64,000 bases of DNA from a virus: positions 1-64,000 of the IMG/VR virus record IMGVR_UViG_3300042563_003224. One strand, written 5' to 3'. The notes beneath the pieces were generated by a model. It was not told the DNA's origin. It was given only the letters and a program-made list of their open reading frames with translations, and did no database searches. Both the position numbers and the translations under genes were made by a program. Shown here piece after piece: positions 22,676 through 30,581 of the stretch (the stretch's first letter is position 1; every line of letters starts with the position of its first letter).

Positions 22676-23245
22676 TCATGCTACCGGTGCTGGTGCAGGA
22701 ATTCCTGCGGATGCTGGTACAGCTGGAGCCGCTGCCATTGTGTCTTGACCTTGCGCTTCCAAGTTATCTGCACCTGTTTCGTATGCCGATTCAATATCTT
22801 CGGCGTCAATGCTTTCGTTTTCTAATTCCAAGCTGCCTCGTTCAATTTCAAACATTAGTTTCTTAGGCATAGTAATTTCTACCAGCCATACAGGTAGTTT
22901 ACCTAATTTTGGTACTCGTGTGCCGGGTCTATAGTCATTGGGATTTTTGACTTTAATGGGGTATTCAAGAATATCTTTGCGCCATTTAATTTCGCAGTCA
23001 TATTCCATCAAACGATCTGCTCCGCGTGGATCAGGCATCAGCTGATGGGGCCACATGAATGTACAGGTTACAAAGTATTTTTCGTACACTGGACCAACTA
23101 CTAGTTCACCTGCTTTCCAGTTCTTAAACACATACATGTCAAGCTCGTCAAGTACTCGCTCAAAATCCATGAGTATACTCAAAGCACTATTACTCAGGTA
23201 GATTTCTTTGGTATTTTCAATTACATCTTTAATATGGTTGGCCAT
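22676..23245 (-). CDS. Conserved T4-like virion structural protein
   Basis: 189 residues. L-x-M-D-F-E-R-V-L-D-x-L-D-M-Y-V-F-K-N-W at about 24-43 and E-K-Y-F-V-T-C-T-F-M-W-P are features I associate with a tail or baseplate-region protein of T4-like cyanophages. The C-terminus is Ala/Pro-rich. A late element TATAAATA lies 22 bases upstream, the best match to the T4 consensus in the window. Confidence 0.6.
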   Translation of the reverse strand: MANHIKDVIENTKEIYLSNSALSILMDFERVLDELDMYVFKNWKAGELVVGPVYEKYFVTCTFMWPHQLMPDPRGADRLMEYDCEIKWRKDILEYPIKVKNPNDYRPGTRVPKLGKLPVWLVEITMPKKLMFEIERGSLELENESIDAEDIESAYETGADNLEAQGQDTMAAAPAVPASAGIPAPAPVA

Positions 23246-23266
23246 TGTGATAAATCCGGTATAGTG

Positions 23267-23272
23267 TATTTA
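23267..23272 (-). promoter_or_regulatory. Late promoter (TATAAATA)
   Basis: The minus strand reads AG-TATAAATA-CACTATACC, a full match to the T4 late promoter octamer, upstream of the two virion structural genes. Confidence 0.7.
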
Positions 23273-23280
23273 TACTTGGA

Positions 23281-24249
23281 TTATTGTTCTGGTGGAAGAG
23301 ACTTTATCACAGGTATCCACTGTTTTCTTAACTGTTCCATGCTATTCTTAAATCCTATTGGAGTTAGTTCGGCGTCTACAGAAAACATTAGATTATTTGC
23401 AAAGAATTGCTGTGCTTCTGCACTTTTGATGATGCCAGCAAAGTTTTTAACATACCAGTTTATGATGTCGCTGGGTGTGTTCTTGGGCAATATAATGCCC
23501 CATGCCGCATACACACTGGCTCCGGGTATGTATTGTTGCATGAGTGGAATACTGGGAATTTGTGAAAGTCTTTGTTCGCTAAACAAGCCCAGTATTCTGA
23601 CACGCCCGCTTTGGGCCAGGGTGTGTGCAATAGCAACAGGAACAATACCAAACTCAACTTCATGCGCTGCCACTGCTGTAACTGCTTGTGCTGGACCTTT
23701 GTAACTGATTAACTTGATCAAGTTGTTGTCTAGTTTTAGTTCTTTTGCTATGTAATTATAGGCCAGCTTATGTGCTCCTGATCCTGCCGCTATGTTAACA
23801 GGTTGAGTGGTATGTCGCAATTGATTGATAAATGCGGGTATAGTGGTGATAGAACTATTGCCGGACACTACCAATGCCAGTGGACTTTTTGCAATAGTGA
23901 CCACATATTCAAAATCGTTGAGGGTATATCGCACAGCACTTTGATTAAAGTATTCAGCAGTTACCCAGATGCCTTGATGACTTGGTATATACACATGATA
24001 GCCATCGGCAGGCCTATTAATAAACTCGTTCATGGCCACCACTCCATCGGCCCCTGGGCGATTGGTAATTACAAAATTGATATTTTTATTTTGTTTTTCA
24101 AGCAATGATGACACACCTCTGAAACTGACTTCGTTGCCCGAGCCCGGTGCAAAGCCAATATAAACATTGACAGGTCGTGTGGGTTCCCATGCCAGTGCCG
24201 CCAAGGGCAATAGCATCAACGCAATAAAGTTACTAATATATCTGACCAT
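23281..24249 (-). CDS. Bug/TctC-family periplasmic solute-binding protein
   Basis: 322 residues with a signal peptide (about 1-20, ending L-A-A-L-A). It is a tripartite tricarboxylate transporter receptor: P-T-R-P-V-N-V-Y-I-G-F-A-P-G-S-G at about 23-38, N-R-P-G-A-D-G-V-V-A-M at 63-73, and full family length. These bind carboxylates in the periplasm for TctAB permeases and are greatly expanded in Burkholderiales. It is probably host-derived and unusual for a phage. It overlaps the upstream sulfotransferase-like gene by 34 bases. Confidence 0.85.
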   Translation of the reverse strand: MVRYISNFIALMLLPLAALAWEPTRPVNVYIGFAPGSGNEVSFRGVSSLLEKQNKNINFVITNRPGADGVVAMNEFINRPADGYHVYIPSHQGIWVTAEYFNQSAVRYTLNDFEYVVTIAKSPLALVVSGNSSITTIPAFINQLRHTTQPVNIAAGSGAHKLAYNYIAKELKLDNNLIKLISYKGPAQAVTAVAAHEVEFGIVPVAIAHTLAQSGRVRILGLFSEQRLSQIPSIPLMQQYIPGASVYAAWGIILPKNTPSDIINWYVKNFAGIIKSAEAQQFFANNLMFSVDAELTPIGFKNSMEQLRKQWIPVIKSLPPEQ

Positions 24250-24794
24250 GATTTCTTAATCTCCATTGTATAATTGAAATTTTCTGCAATCCATTCACTG
24301 GTAAAATAATTCCAGGTGACATTGTGACTGTGTGCATACTCTAGTATGAGTTTATTTTGTTCTGCAATTTTATCCAACATAACTGAGCTGTTTTGATACC
24401 AATCGTAACAGGGATATTTTATATCAAAACCACCTGCTTCGTGCCACCAAGCAAAACTGGGCATGTCGGGACGATACACCAACATGATCCAGTCGTTGGG
24501 AAATTGTTGTTTAATATCTGCTAATTGGTACGCCCATTCATGACTTTTAACTATTCGTGTACCAGTGTTTTCAGTCCAGGCTTGATCGATGTGTACAGAA
24601 TTTAAAATTGGAGCTAGTTCCATACCGGTGCCAAAGTATGCACCTGTATGTCCGGCAAATTGATTGTGTGTGTATTCTCTTACGGCAGTGCGATCACTGA
24701 TGTTAAATCCCGGCATGGATTCTAGTATTTGTGCAATACCACTCCAACGGCTACCAGGAACTCCGGTTAAGAATATTCGATTGGGCAAGGTCAT
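24216..24794 (-). CDS. Sulfotransferase-like P-loop protein
   Basis: 192 residues. An N-terminal F-L-T-G-V-P-G-S-R-W-S-G at about 8-19 resembles the PAPS-binding 5'-phosphosulfate loop. I-V-K-S-H-E-W-A then W-I-M-L-V-Y-R-P fits the 3'-phosphate-binding R-x-P/Y-R motif of the fold. It may sulfate a surface glycan or small molecule. It is divergently arranged with the methyltransferase across a 35-base promoter gap. Confidence 0.6.
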   Translation of the reverse strand: MTLPNRIFLTGVPGSRWSGIAQILESMPGFNISDRTAVREYTHNQFAGHTGAYFGTGMELAPILNSVHIDQAWTENTGTRIVKSHEWAYQLADIKQQFPNDWIMLVYRPDMPSFAWWHEAGGFDIKYPCYDWYQNSSVMLDKIAEQNKLILEYAHSHNVTWNYFTSEWIAENFNYTMEIKKSWSDILVTLLR

Positions 24795-24798
24795 TGAG

Positions 24799-24804
24799 TA
24801 AATA
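24799..24804 (+). promoter_or_regulatory. Late-promoter-like TAAATA on the plus strand
   Basis: GAG-TAAATA-TCTTAAAC, 25 bases before the methyltransferase ATG, in the divergent gap. Confidence 0.5.
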
Positions 24805-24829
24805 TCTTAAACTACTATTTAAGGAAAAC

Positions 24830-25366
24830 ATGTCTGTTGATCAAAATTATCTAAATCACTACTTCGGTAACATATGGCATACCAATAGTAATCCTGTAAC
24901 CAAGTTTGAAAAGTCCGGGTTAGCATTGGTTGACAAAATTGCACCCAATGAAACGGTATTAGATGTTGGATGTGGTACAAATCCATTTAAAAAATTAATA
25001 CCTAACCTGGTGGGAATAGATCCTGCATTTGAACAAGCCGATCATCAATGCACCATAGAAGACTTTGAAACTGATCAACGGTTTGATGTTGCATTTTGTT
25101 TGGGCAGTATTAACTTTGGAACTCGAGAAGATGTACTGCCACAGATTGCCAAAGTCGTATCGTTATTAAAACCCGGAGGTAGAATCTATTGGAGATGCAA
25201 TCCTGGAGAACAAGACCACCCCGATGATGCTTGTAAAAAAATTACATTCTATCCCTGGAGTATTGTTGAGCATGTTAAACTATCAAATCTTTTTAATGCC
25301 AAGTTAATTGAATGTGCTTGGGAACCCACTGGTAATAGGTTATACGCTGAGTGGGGGTTAGCCTAA
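24830..25366 (+). CDS. Class I SAM-dependent methyltransferase
   Basis: 178 residues. Motif I V-L-D-V-G-C-G-T-N-P at 43-52 binds SAM; V-G-I-D-P and F-D-V-A-F-C-L-G-S-I supply motifs II and IV. It is short and lacks a recognition domain, so the target is unknown; the closest type is small metabolite or sugar methyltransferases. I chose the ATG at 24830 because AAGGAAAAC precedes it; the longer frame runs back into the divergent gene. One of the few plus-strand genes. Confidence 0.8.
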   Translation: MSVDQNYLNHYFGNIWHTNSNPVTKFEKSGLALVDKIAPNETVLDVGCGTNPFKKLIPNLVGIDPAFEQADHQCTIEDFETDQRFDVAFCLGSINFGTREDVLPQIAKVVSLLKPGGRIYWRCNPGEQDHPDDACKKITFYPWSIVEHVKLSNLFNAKLIECAWEPTGNRLYAEWGLA

Positions 25367-25511
25367 TACTTATGCCAGTTTAGTAGATTTAAACATGCCG
25401 TTAATTGGCGTTGCCGCCACTCCTTAAATATCTTTGTAGCCAGTATCAACTGCTGGTTGCACAAAGATGCAAAGTTCAAACATTTTCAGCGTTAATCACA
25501 AGGAGAAACAT
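25367..25511 (+). promoter_or_regulatory. Intergenic leader of phoH with late-promoter-like TAAATA
   Basis: 145 bases. It contains TTAAATATC (25424-25432) as a likely late promoter and a long leader ending in AAGGAGAAACA before the TTG start. A GCCGTTAATTGGC imperfect palindrome lies at about 25397. No other gene is seen. Confidence 0.45.
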
Positions 25512-26264
25512 TTGTCTAAACGGCGTAATAACCGAGCTCTGGCTCAGCAATTCCAAGATCCCCTGCCAACTGTAGTAAACAAACCACTTCAACTAGATAA
25601 TTACAGAAAGCAACCGCGTAAAGTTCATTTAATACCTAGAACTCGTACACAAGAAGATTACATAGAGTTACTTGACAACCCCGATAAATTAATAGTATTT
25701 GCTACTGGCCCTGCTGGTACTGGCAAAACAATGATGGCTGTATTGGCCGCGTTGAAAGCCTACCAAACAGGCGAGTGTACAAAGATCGTTGTTACCCGTC
25801 CGGCTGTGGGCGTGGATGACGAAGAGCATGGATTCCTTCCGGGGGATCTTAATGCCAAAATGGCACCATGGACTAGACCCATAATGGACTACATTGCAGA
25901 ATATTATAGGCCTCAGGACATCAATGCTATGCTAGAAGACCAGTTGATTGAGATTTCTCCCCTAGCATACATGCGTGGACGGACATTTAAAAATGCGTGG
26001 ATCATAGCTGACGAAATGCAGAATGCTACGCCAAACCAAATGAAAATGCTGTTGACACGACTTGGTGAAGGAAGCAAGCTGATAGTAACAGGAGATACTC
26101 AACAAACCGACCGCCGCGAGAGCGAAAACGGATTACTAGATTTTAAGAGGCTAGTAAAAGAGTATGAGTCCTGTCATTATGTTGCAGGTATAGAGTTTGC
26201 AGGTCGCGATATTCAGCGCCACCCTGCTGTATTAGAAATTTTAAAGATTTACAAGGAGATCTAG
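25512..26264 (+). CDS. phoH: PhoH-like P-loop ATPase
   Basis: 250 residues from TTG at 25512, preferred over the ATG at 25467 because AAGGAG sits 7 bases before it. The Walker A G-P-A-G-T-G-K-T is at 66-73, then V-T-R-P-A-V-G-V, W-I-I-A-D-E-M-Q-N (Walker B) and T-G-D-T-Q-Q-T-D. PhoH-type proteins are very common in T4-like aquatic phages; the biochemical role (probably an RNA-directed helicase/ATPase) is not settled. It is plus-strand and ends convergently with a 4-base overlap against the HAD gene. Confidence 0.93.
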   Translation: MSKRRNNRALAQQFQDPLPTVVNKPLQLDNYRKQPRKVHLIPRTRTQEDYIELLDNPDKLIVFATGPAGTGKTMMAVLAALKAYQTGECTKIVVTRPAVGVDDEEHGFLPGDLNAKMAPWTRPIMDYIAEYYRPQDINAMLEDQLIEISPLAYMRGRTFKNAWIIADEMQNATPNQMKMLLTRLGEGSKLIVTGDTQQTDRRESENGLLDFKRLVKEYESCHYVAGIEFAGRDIQRHPAVLEILKIYKEI

Positions 26265-26848
26265 TTACTAGTAATAAGTTCAAACACTTGTTTCCAATTT
26301 TTTGTCATGGGAATATCGGCGTGATAAAAATGCATATTGTGTCCGTGCTCGATTAGTATACTACGCAAGCCCAAGTTATGGCCAACCATGGCATTTTCGG
26401 GCTTGTCCTCTACCCACCAGCATCCTGTATCTCTGTATGGCTCAAGTGCAGAGTCTTTGTCGGCTCCGGTGTCCAGGCACACAACCTTTTCAAATGCAGT
26501 TTTGCCAAACAGTTTAGCAAGATTCATTTCACGCAGTTTGCCTGCGGCAGGATCTAGACTCAAACTAGTGATGCAGTGAAACACATAGCCGTGTTCTTCG
26601 TGCAGGCGTTTAACATAGTACATGGCATCGCGCAAGGGCGGCAAGAAACCAATTGCGGCACTTTCATTGAAGATCTTGATCAGTTTACGACCCTGCTCGT
26701 GTCCTATGCTGTAGCGTTCTCCGATGTTGTAATTGAAATCACTGCCGGGTACCTTGGCAAATCCATGTGTGTCCATCCACACAGCAAATGCATACTCCCA
26801 ATTGAGTATAACTCCGTCACAATCAACTAATATAACTCGATCTTTCAT
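26261..26848 (-). CDS. HAD-superfamily phosphatase
   Basis: 195 residues with the HAD motif I V-D-C-D-G-V at 8-13 (nucleophile Asp9, general acid Asp11). S-L in C-I-T-S-L provides motif II, and W-W-V-E-D-K-P-E-N motif III/IV. The cap insertion is small. The size fits 5'-nucleotidase or polynucleotide 3'-phosphatase-like enzymes; the substrate is unknown. The stop overlaps phoH convergently. Confidence 0.75.
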   Translation of the reverse strand: MKDRVILVDCDGVILNWEYAFAVWMDTHGFAKVPGSDFNYNIGERYSIGHEQGRKLIKIFNESAAIGFLPPLRDAMYYVKRLHEEHGYVFHCITSLSLDPAAGKLREMNLAKLFGKTAFEKVVCLDTGADKDSALEPYRDTGCWWVEDKPENAMVGHNLGLRSILIEHGHNMHFYHADIPMTKNWKQVFELITSN

Positions 26849-27039
26849 TTTAGCATGTCCTTAAACATTGTTCGTCGACCTGATTCTCCAATGTGGAGAT
26901 CAAATAGGTCCTTGGCCGCTATCAACATGGCACTGGCCATCATCAATTGATCTTTACGATCATCGCACATCAAGATCTGTTGGTGTATGGGTTGCATGAG
27001 TTCAGCCATGCGTTGCCGAACACGATCATTTTCTTCCAT
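26845..27039 (-). CDS. Small helical protein, 64 residues
   Basis: M-E-E-N-D-R-V-R-Q-R and so on. Helical and charged. The ATG at 27039 has AAAAGG upstream, preferred over a TTG 15 bases earlier. It overlaps the HAD gene by 4 bases. Unknown. Confidence 0.55.
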   Translation of the reverse strand: MEENDRVRQRMAELMQPIHQQILMCDDRKDQLMMASAMLIAAKDLFDLHIGESGRRTMFKDMLK

Positions 27040-27062
27040 ATCGGGCCTTTTCAACTTGATCT

Positions 27063-27305
27063 TCAGTCACCCATGACCACCAATCGTTTGATATCTCGAA
27101 GTCGGGGAGAGATGATATTGTGTACGGTACCTTCGTGCTTGATGGGTAAGTCAACTTGTACCATAACCAAGGGTGCTATCTCACGCACCACACTTCCAAC
27201 AAAAGGAATCCGATTCCAATGTCCAAACACTCTGTCTCCGGAGTTGTATTTAGGGTTAGGTAAATCTGCATCTCTGCGCTCAAAGTATTGTGTCAGACTA
27301 CTCAT
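27063..27305 (-). CDS. Small SH3-like protein, unknown
   Basis: 80 residues from the ATG at 27305, overlapping the previous stop. The pattern Y-N-S-G-D-R-V-F-G-H-W then V-G-S-V-V-R-E-I and M-V-Q-V-D-L looks like a small SH3/KOW-type beta barrel. No function is inferred. Confidence 0.5.
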   Translation of the reverse strand: MSSLTQYFERRDADLPNPKYNSGDRVFGHWNRIPFVGSVVREIAPLVMVQVDLPIKHEGTVHNIISPRLRDIKRLVVMGD

Positions 27306-27525
27306 CTGCATCTACTCCGCCTGCAAAGTATGCTAGAGCCAAATCACGGGCTTGTTCCACACTTGACGCAGGTACAGTGACCAATGCAACTCGATCAATG
27401 ATGTGCATGTAGTAGGGTACAGTTCCATAAAAGGCAAAATTTTCGGGTACGGTAACTTGTACTTCAAATTCTGTCAAACCCTTCATGCCAATTTCAATAT
27501 CGTTGATAAAATCTCGTGCATCCAT
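27298..27525 (-). CDS. Small protein, 75 residues, unknown
   Basis: An alternating strand/helix pattern ends in A-R-D-L-A-L-A-Y-F-A-G-G. It is part of a run of small overlapping genes (26.8-31.3 kb) typical of phage early regions. Confidence 0.55.
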   Translation of the reverse strand: MDARDFINDIEIGMKGLTEFEVQVTVPENFAFYGTVPYYMHIIDRVALVTVPASSVEQARDLALAYFAGGVDADE

Positions 27526-27526
27526 A

Positions 27527-27787
27527 TTAAATCCTTTTTAAATAAACAAAGAAGTTGCTTTTGCTACGGGGTTGCCAAGACTTGGCAGACTTGCCACATA
27601 CTTCTTCTCGCACACGGGCAACATTGCAACTTTCATAACGACCTTTGCTGGTTGTTCCATTAACTGGGTTGTACTCGGGTTCTCTCCAAGTCAACTTACA
27701 GTTCCAGAAATAATAATTGGTATTAAGCCATCGATCCAACCATGTGGCTGTGTTATTGACACAATCTCTACAAGTCACTTCACTCAT
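27527..27787 (-). CDS. Cys-rich small protein, possible zinc ribbon
   Basis: 86 residues with C-R-D-C at 6-9 and further Cys near 30, 54 and 64. The basic C-terminus suggests nucleic-acid contact. The start at 27787 has AAGGAG six bases upstream, so the longer frame is rejected. It overlaps the previous gene by 8 bases. Confidence 0.6.
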   Translation of the reverse strand: MSEVTCRDCVNNTATWLDRWLNTNYYFWNCKLTWREPEYNPVNGTTSKGRYESCNVARVREEVCGKSAKSWQPRSKSNFFVYLKRI

Positions 27788-28241
27788 TTTTTTGCTCCTT
27801 TGTAAGCATACACACCAACTGAAAATGATCAAATGCCTGACGAACACTTTCGTGTGTCATCAATTGATCTGCTTCTGTTTGCAAGGCACGGATGCCTGCT
27901 TCAGCAATGTCACGACTACTTGCCCAGCTTAAACATCTGGCATCTTCACCAAATACCCGGATCAGTCGATTCCAGGCGTTGCGTTGTTCCGGCGTAAGAG
28001 CTCTAGTTGTTGGTCGAATTTCACTGGCATCGTGCAGAGCCCGGCACATGGCATCTTCGGCCACACGGCCGGCCGCAATCAAGGCCGCATGGTTGGGATC
28101 AACATTGTAACGGGTTGATTTACCACCAGGATAGACATCAACAAGATGTGTGCCTTTGGGCAACCCATCTACTAGATTGCTGTCATACTCAGATACAGGA
28201 TAATATCTGCGCCCCCGTTTTTCGTAAAAGATTTTTTTCAT
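27780..28241 (-). CDS. Conserved small phage protein, unknown
   Basis: 153 residues from M-K-K-I-F-Y-E-K-R-G-R-R-Y-Y-P-V-S-E-Y. A strand-rich N-terminus carries H-L-V-D-V-Y-P-G-G-K-S-T, and the C-terminal part is helical. The TAATG overlap with the previous gene decides the start. It resembles hypothetical proteins of T4-like aquatic phages, but I cannot assign a function. Confidence 0.6.
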   Translation of the reverse strand: MKKIFYEKRGRRYYPVSEYDSNLVDGLPKGTHLVDVYPGGKSTRYNVDPNHAALIAAGRVAEDAMCRALHDASEIRPTTRALTPEQRNAWNRLIRVFGEDARCLSWASSRDIAEAGIRALQTEADQLMTHESVRQAFDHFQLVCMLTKEQKNE

Positions 28242-28615
28242 TACCAACTACTATTATAAAACACTTTCAGCCCCAAGAACAACTCTGCTCGGGCCCTTTT
28301 AACGAATGCAAGATCCGTTTCTTTATAATGCTCGTCTGCATCATTGCCAAAAAAGATTCCTGAGGTTTCGGGCAACTTGACTTCATTGATATCCCGTTCC
28401 AGTTCGTCTATGTCCTGCCAATCCAGTTCTAGCTCAATACCGTTAAAGGTGTGCTGATCCGGATCACGATTTTCTGCTTGCATTTTGTATCGCCACAACT
28501 GTTCCATCCAACCATGCAGGTTAGGATGCTTGCGCCAGTAGGCAATTTCCCGCTGTTCTGTTTTGTAGTCTGCCTCTGGCTTGGTGGCAGTGTATGCGTA
28601 CATGTCTAGTCCCAT
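28241..28615 (-). CDS. Conserved phage protein (M-G-L-D-M-Y family)
   Basis: 124 residues beginning M-G-L-D-M-Y-A-Y, a signature shared by many phage hypothetical proteins, with E-I-A-Y-W-R-K-H-P-N-L-H-G-W-M at about 23-37 and a C-terminal F-Y-N-S-S-W. Some databases label such proteins phosphoglycerate kinase, which I think is wrong. GGAG upstream supports the start. Unknown function. Confidence 0.7.
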   Translation of the reverse strand: MGLDMYAYTATKPEADYKTEQREIAYWRKHPNLHGWMEQLWRYKMQAENRDPDQHTFNGIELELDWQDIDELERDINEVKLPETSGIFFGNDADEHYKETDLAFVKRARAELFLGLKVFYNSSW

Positions 28616-28618
28616 GTG

Positions 28619-29287
28619 TTACTCCAATTCCTTAACATAATTGAGATAAGTTACCCGGCCATTGTTGTTGTACTTACTGATGCTCTGCGACTTGACACGG
28701 CCCTGTATGCGTCCATTACTGATTGATTTTTTATTTAAAAAGCCAATCAAGTTTCCTGCACCATCGTGTCCCAGGTGCCTGAAGCATTCGTATTCGCGAT
28801 TGTACTTGGCGCTGATCACAGTAAAATCTAATTCAATCTTTTCTTTGACCCGACCCACATACCCACTGGAGATGGCATACTGAGCAATGTCTTCTTGGTT
28901 CGTGCTTTGTTGCACCATGTCGGCATACAACTTGGGTGCCCAAACCACACGGCCCAGGTCAAATTGGTGAACATGTTCTCTACCAACAATGGCATTGATA
29001 TCGGCGATAAAATCACCGATTTCTTTTTGCATCAAGGTGTCCATGATCACTCGTTGCTGTATATAACCAGCAATGGCACTGGCTGTCTCACGATCGGCAT
29101 CAGTCACGGTAATGACTGTGGTATTGTCGAAATGTGCAACAATGCGTTGTTTGCTAGACACTTGTTGTGTCTTGGTCACAAAGTCAAAGTCTCCGCGATT
29201 GATTCGATTGCCCTCAAGTCTGAAGATGGCCTGTGCTACACTCAGCACTTCGAGAGTTTCAAATTTTGGGAAATCTCGCTTGGCCAT
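28619..29287 (-). CDS. Unknown protein, 222 residues
   Basis: Mixed alpha/beta. Features are V-T-V-T-D-A-D-R-E-T-A-S-A-I-A-G and a basic C-terminus (N-N-N-G-R-V-T-Y-L-N-Y). It lies 3 bases upstream of the previous family in the same operon. No catalytic motif recognised. Confidence 0.5.
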   Translation of the reverse strand: MAKRDFPKFETLEVLSVAQAIFRLEGNRINRGDFDFVTKTQQVSSKQRIVAHFDNTTVITVTDADRETASAIAGYIQQRVIMDTLMQKEIGDFIADINAIVGREHVHQFDLGRVVWAPKLYADMVQQSTNQEDIAQYAISSGYVGRVKEKIELDFTVISAKYNREYECFRHLGHDGAGNLIGFLNKKSISNGRIQGRVKSQSISKYNNNGRVTYLNYVKELE

Positions 29288-29289
29288 GA

Positions 29290-29505
29290 TTATACCTCTA
29301 CTGTTATTTCATTCATAAAGATCTGATTGTGGCCCGCAATGGCCTCTGCTTCTGTGGCATAGCGAGCCACAACATCTGAGTTGCCGCTATCTTCAAAAAT
29401 ACAAGTTTCCCATATCTTGGGTTCGTTGTCAAATCTGTACAACAACACAGTAGAGATTTCTTTGTTACCTATACGATTTAATGAAATTTGTACTGACGGA
29501 TTCAT
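29290..29505 (-). CDS. Small protein, 71 residues, unknown
   Basis: From M-N-P-S-V-Q-I-S-L-N-R, chosen because CTGGAGTCTAAA precedes it. It has a three-strand N-terminus and then a helix A-T-E-A-E-A-I-A-G-H-N. It follows a 47-residue gene in the operon driven from 29940. Confidence 0.55.
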   Translation of the reverse strand: MNPSVQISLNRIGNKEISTVLLYRFDNEPKIWETCIFEDSGNSDVVARYATEAEAIAGHNQIFMNEITVEV

Positions 29506-29506
29506 T

Positions 29507-29650
29507 TTAGACTCCAGTATGTAAAGGGTTGCGTCTACGCAGGTGTGCCAGTGCCAATTCTCGAGTATCAAAGCGACCTGAGATTGGGGTTTGGTGTGCG
29601 CCACGCACAATGAACCAACCTGACAATATGCTATTATAGATCACTTTCAT
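29507..29650 (-). CDS. Small protein, 47 residues, unknown
   Basis: M-K-V-I-Y-N-S-I-L-S-G-W-F-I-V-R-G and so on, basic C-terminus. TTGGAGTACTAAA upstream decides the start. The strand-strand-helix plan R-F-D-T-R-E-L-A-L-A-H-L is close to its neighbour's (both are small tracking-helix folds), so they may be related. Confidence 0.5.
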   Translation of the reverse strand: MKVIYNSILSGWFIVRGAHQTPISGRFDTRELALAHLRRRNPLHTGV

Positions 29651-29651
29651 T

Positions 29652-29909
29652 TTAGTACTCCAAAACCAAGTTAGCATCAATGTTGAGCAACTCTTCAGCG
29701 GCACGGCGCAAGAAGCGAGACTTTTGTATCACGGCCTGACCACGGATCTCGCCGTCGCAAGTCAAGTTCTCAGGACTGAGGTCTGACTCCAACATGTCGG
29801 CAATGCGCTGACGATCGCTGGTGGTATTCAATGTCAACACTCGGTTTCCAAAGATTGCATTCCACTCGTTTTTCTGTTTAACATACTGTTCGATTGTGCT
29901 GGTCTTCAT
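29652..29909 (-). CDS. Small helical protein, early gene
   Basis: 85 residues from M-K-T-S-T-I-E-Q-Y-V-K-Q-K. It follows a consensus sigma70 promoter (29940-29968) and an AAAAAGGAGCCC ribosome binding site. Helical; function unknown. First gene of an early operon. Confidence 0.65.
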   Translation of the reverse strand: MKTSTIEQYVKQKNEWNAIFGNRVLTLNTTSDRQRIADMLESDLSPENLTCDGEIRGQAVIQKSRFLRRAAEELLNIDANLVLEY

Positions 29910-29939
29910 TTCGGGCTCCTTTTTACTTACTATGCCACT

Positions 29940-29968
29940 ATTATACAAAAGATTCCATTTGGTGTCAA
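29940..29968 (-). promoter_or_regulatory. Early sigma70 promoter, module copy 1
   Basis: TTGACA-N17-TATAAT (perfect consensus). The spacer ends AATCTTTTG and the downstream sequence reads AGTGGC, then AAAAAGGAGCC. Three other copies share the spacer and leader (30312, 59387, 59722). Confidence 0.92.
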
Positions 29969-30005
29969 CTGGAAGAAGTAGTACTTTTGTAGTACTACTA
30001 TAGTG

Positions 30006-30284
30006 TTACTCTCGCAGGGCGAGTTTGTTGTACACGGCATTGGGCATAGACACTTTGACATTGAGGGCATTAGCACGAACACGCAGAGTTTCTACGACTG
30101 TATCGACTTGGGCTAAAGTGGCTTCTTCGGGGTTTAAATCTACTAAAAACAGGGCTTTGTTGGCAGTAAATTCTGCGAATGTGTGTGCTACAATACGAAG
30201 GGTGTTTATGTCGTTTGAGTACGGTTTACGCTTGAAGTTTACTTTTAAGTACAAAGTACTACTTGGGACTGCATTGAATAACAT
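30006..30284 (-). CDS. Small basic protein, early gene
   Basis: 92 residues starting M-L-F-N-A-V-P-S-S-T-L-Y-L-K. Strand-rich with a helix at 35-45. It has an early promoter (30312-30340) and AAAAAGGAGCC before the ATG. Unknown. Confidence 0.65.
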   Translation of the reverse strand: MLFNAVPSSTLYLKVNFKRKPYSNDINTLRIVAHTFAEFTANKALFLVDLNPEEATLAQVDTVVETLRVRANALNVKVSMPNAVYNKLALRE

Positions 30285-30311
30285 ATGGCTCCTTTTTGTT
30301 ATTAAGCCACT

Positions 30312-30340
30312 ATTATACAAAAGATGCCTTTTCGGGTCAA
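30312..30340 (-). promoter_or_regulatory. Early sigma70 promoter, module copy 2
   Basis: TTGACC-N17-TATAAT. The spacer CGAAAAGGCATCTTTTG closely resembles copies 1 and 3. Confidence 0.9.
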
Positions 30341-30344
30341 CCGG

Positions 30345-30581
30345 TTATTTGTTGCGACTGACTGAGTCGTGCAGGGCCTGCAGGTATTGTGTTTGACTGC
30401 GGGCTTTAGATTCAAGCGATTCGACTCTGGCTGCCATGATTCGTACTTGATTTTCCAATGCTTCAATGGTTTGTTGTGCTGTACGAAGTTTAACTTCGTG
30501 TGTCATCAAGTTTGGACGAGGTGGAGCATTGGGGTCTACTGCCCGCTTCTTCTTGACCTTGTACATGTCTTGTATACTCAT
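30345..30581 (-). CDS. Coiled-coil protein, 78 residues
   Basis: A basic N-terminus (Y-K-V-K-K-K-R-A-V-D-P-N-A-P-P-R-P) is followed by a coiled coil (about 28-70, heptads of A/L/I). It overlaps the cupin stop (CTATGAG), so it is translated by coupling. A GATAAATA lies within the cupin end. Unknown role. Confidence 0.6.
   Translation of the reverse strand: MSIQDMYKVKKKRAVDPNAPPRPNLMTHEVKLRTAQQTIEALENQVRIMAARVESLESKARSQTQYLQALHDSVSRNK

Noticed and set aside
25467-25511. ATG at 25467 as the phoH start
   Set aside because: No ribosome binding site; AAGGAG is ideally placed before the TTG at 25512, and the family N-terminus fits from there.
28241-28615. Phosphoglycerate kinase label for the M-G-L-D-M-Y protein
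   Set aside because: Too short (124 residues) and lacks all PGK motifs; I regard that database label as an error.
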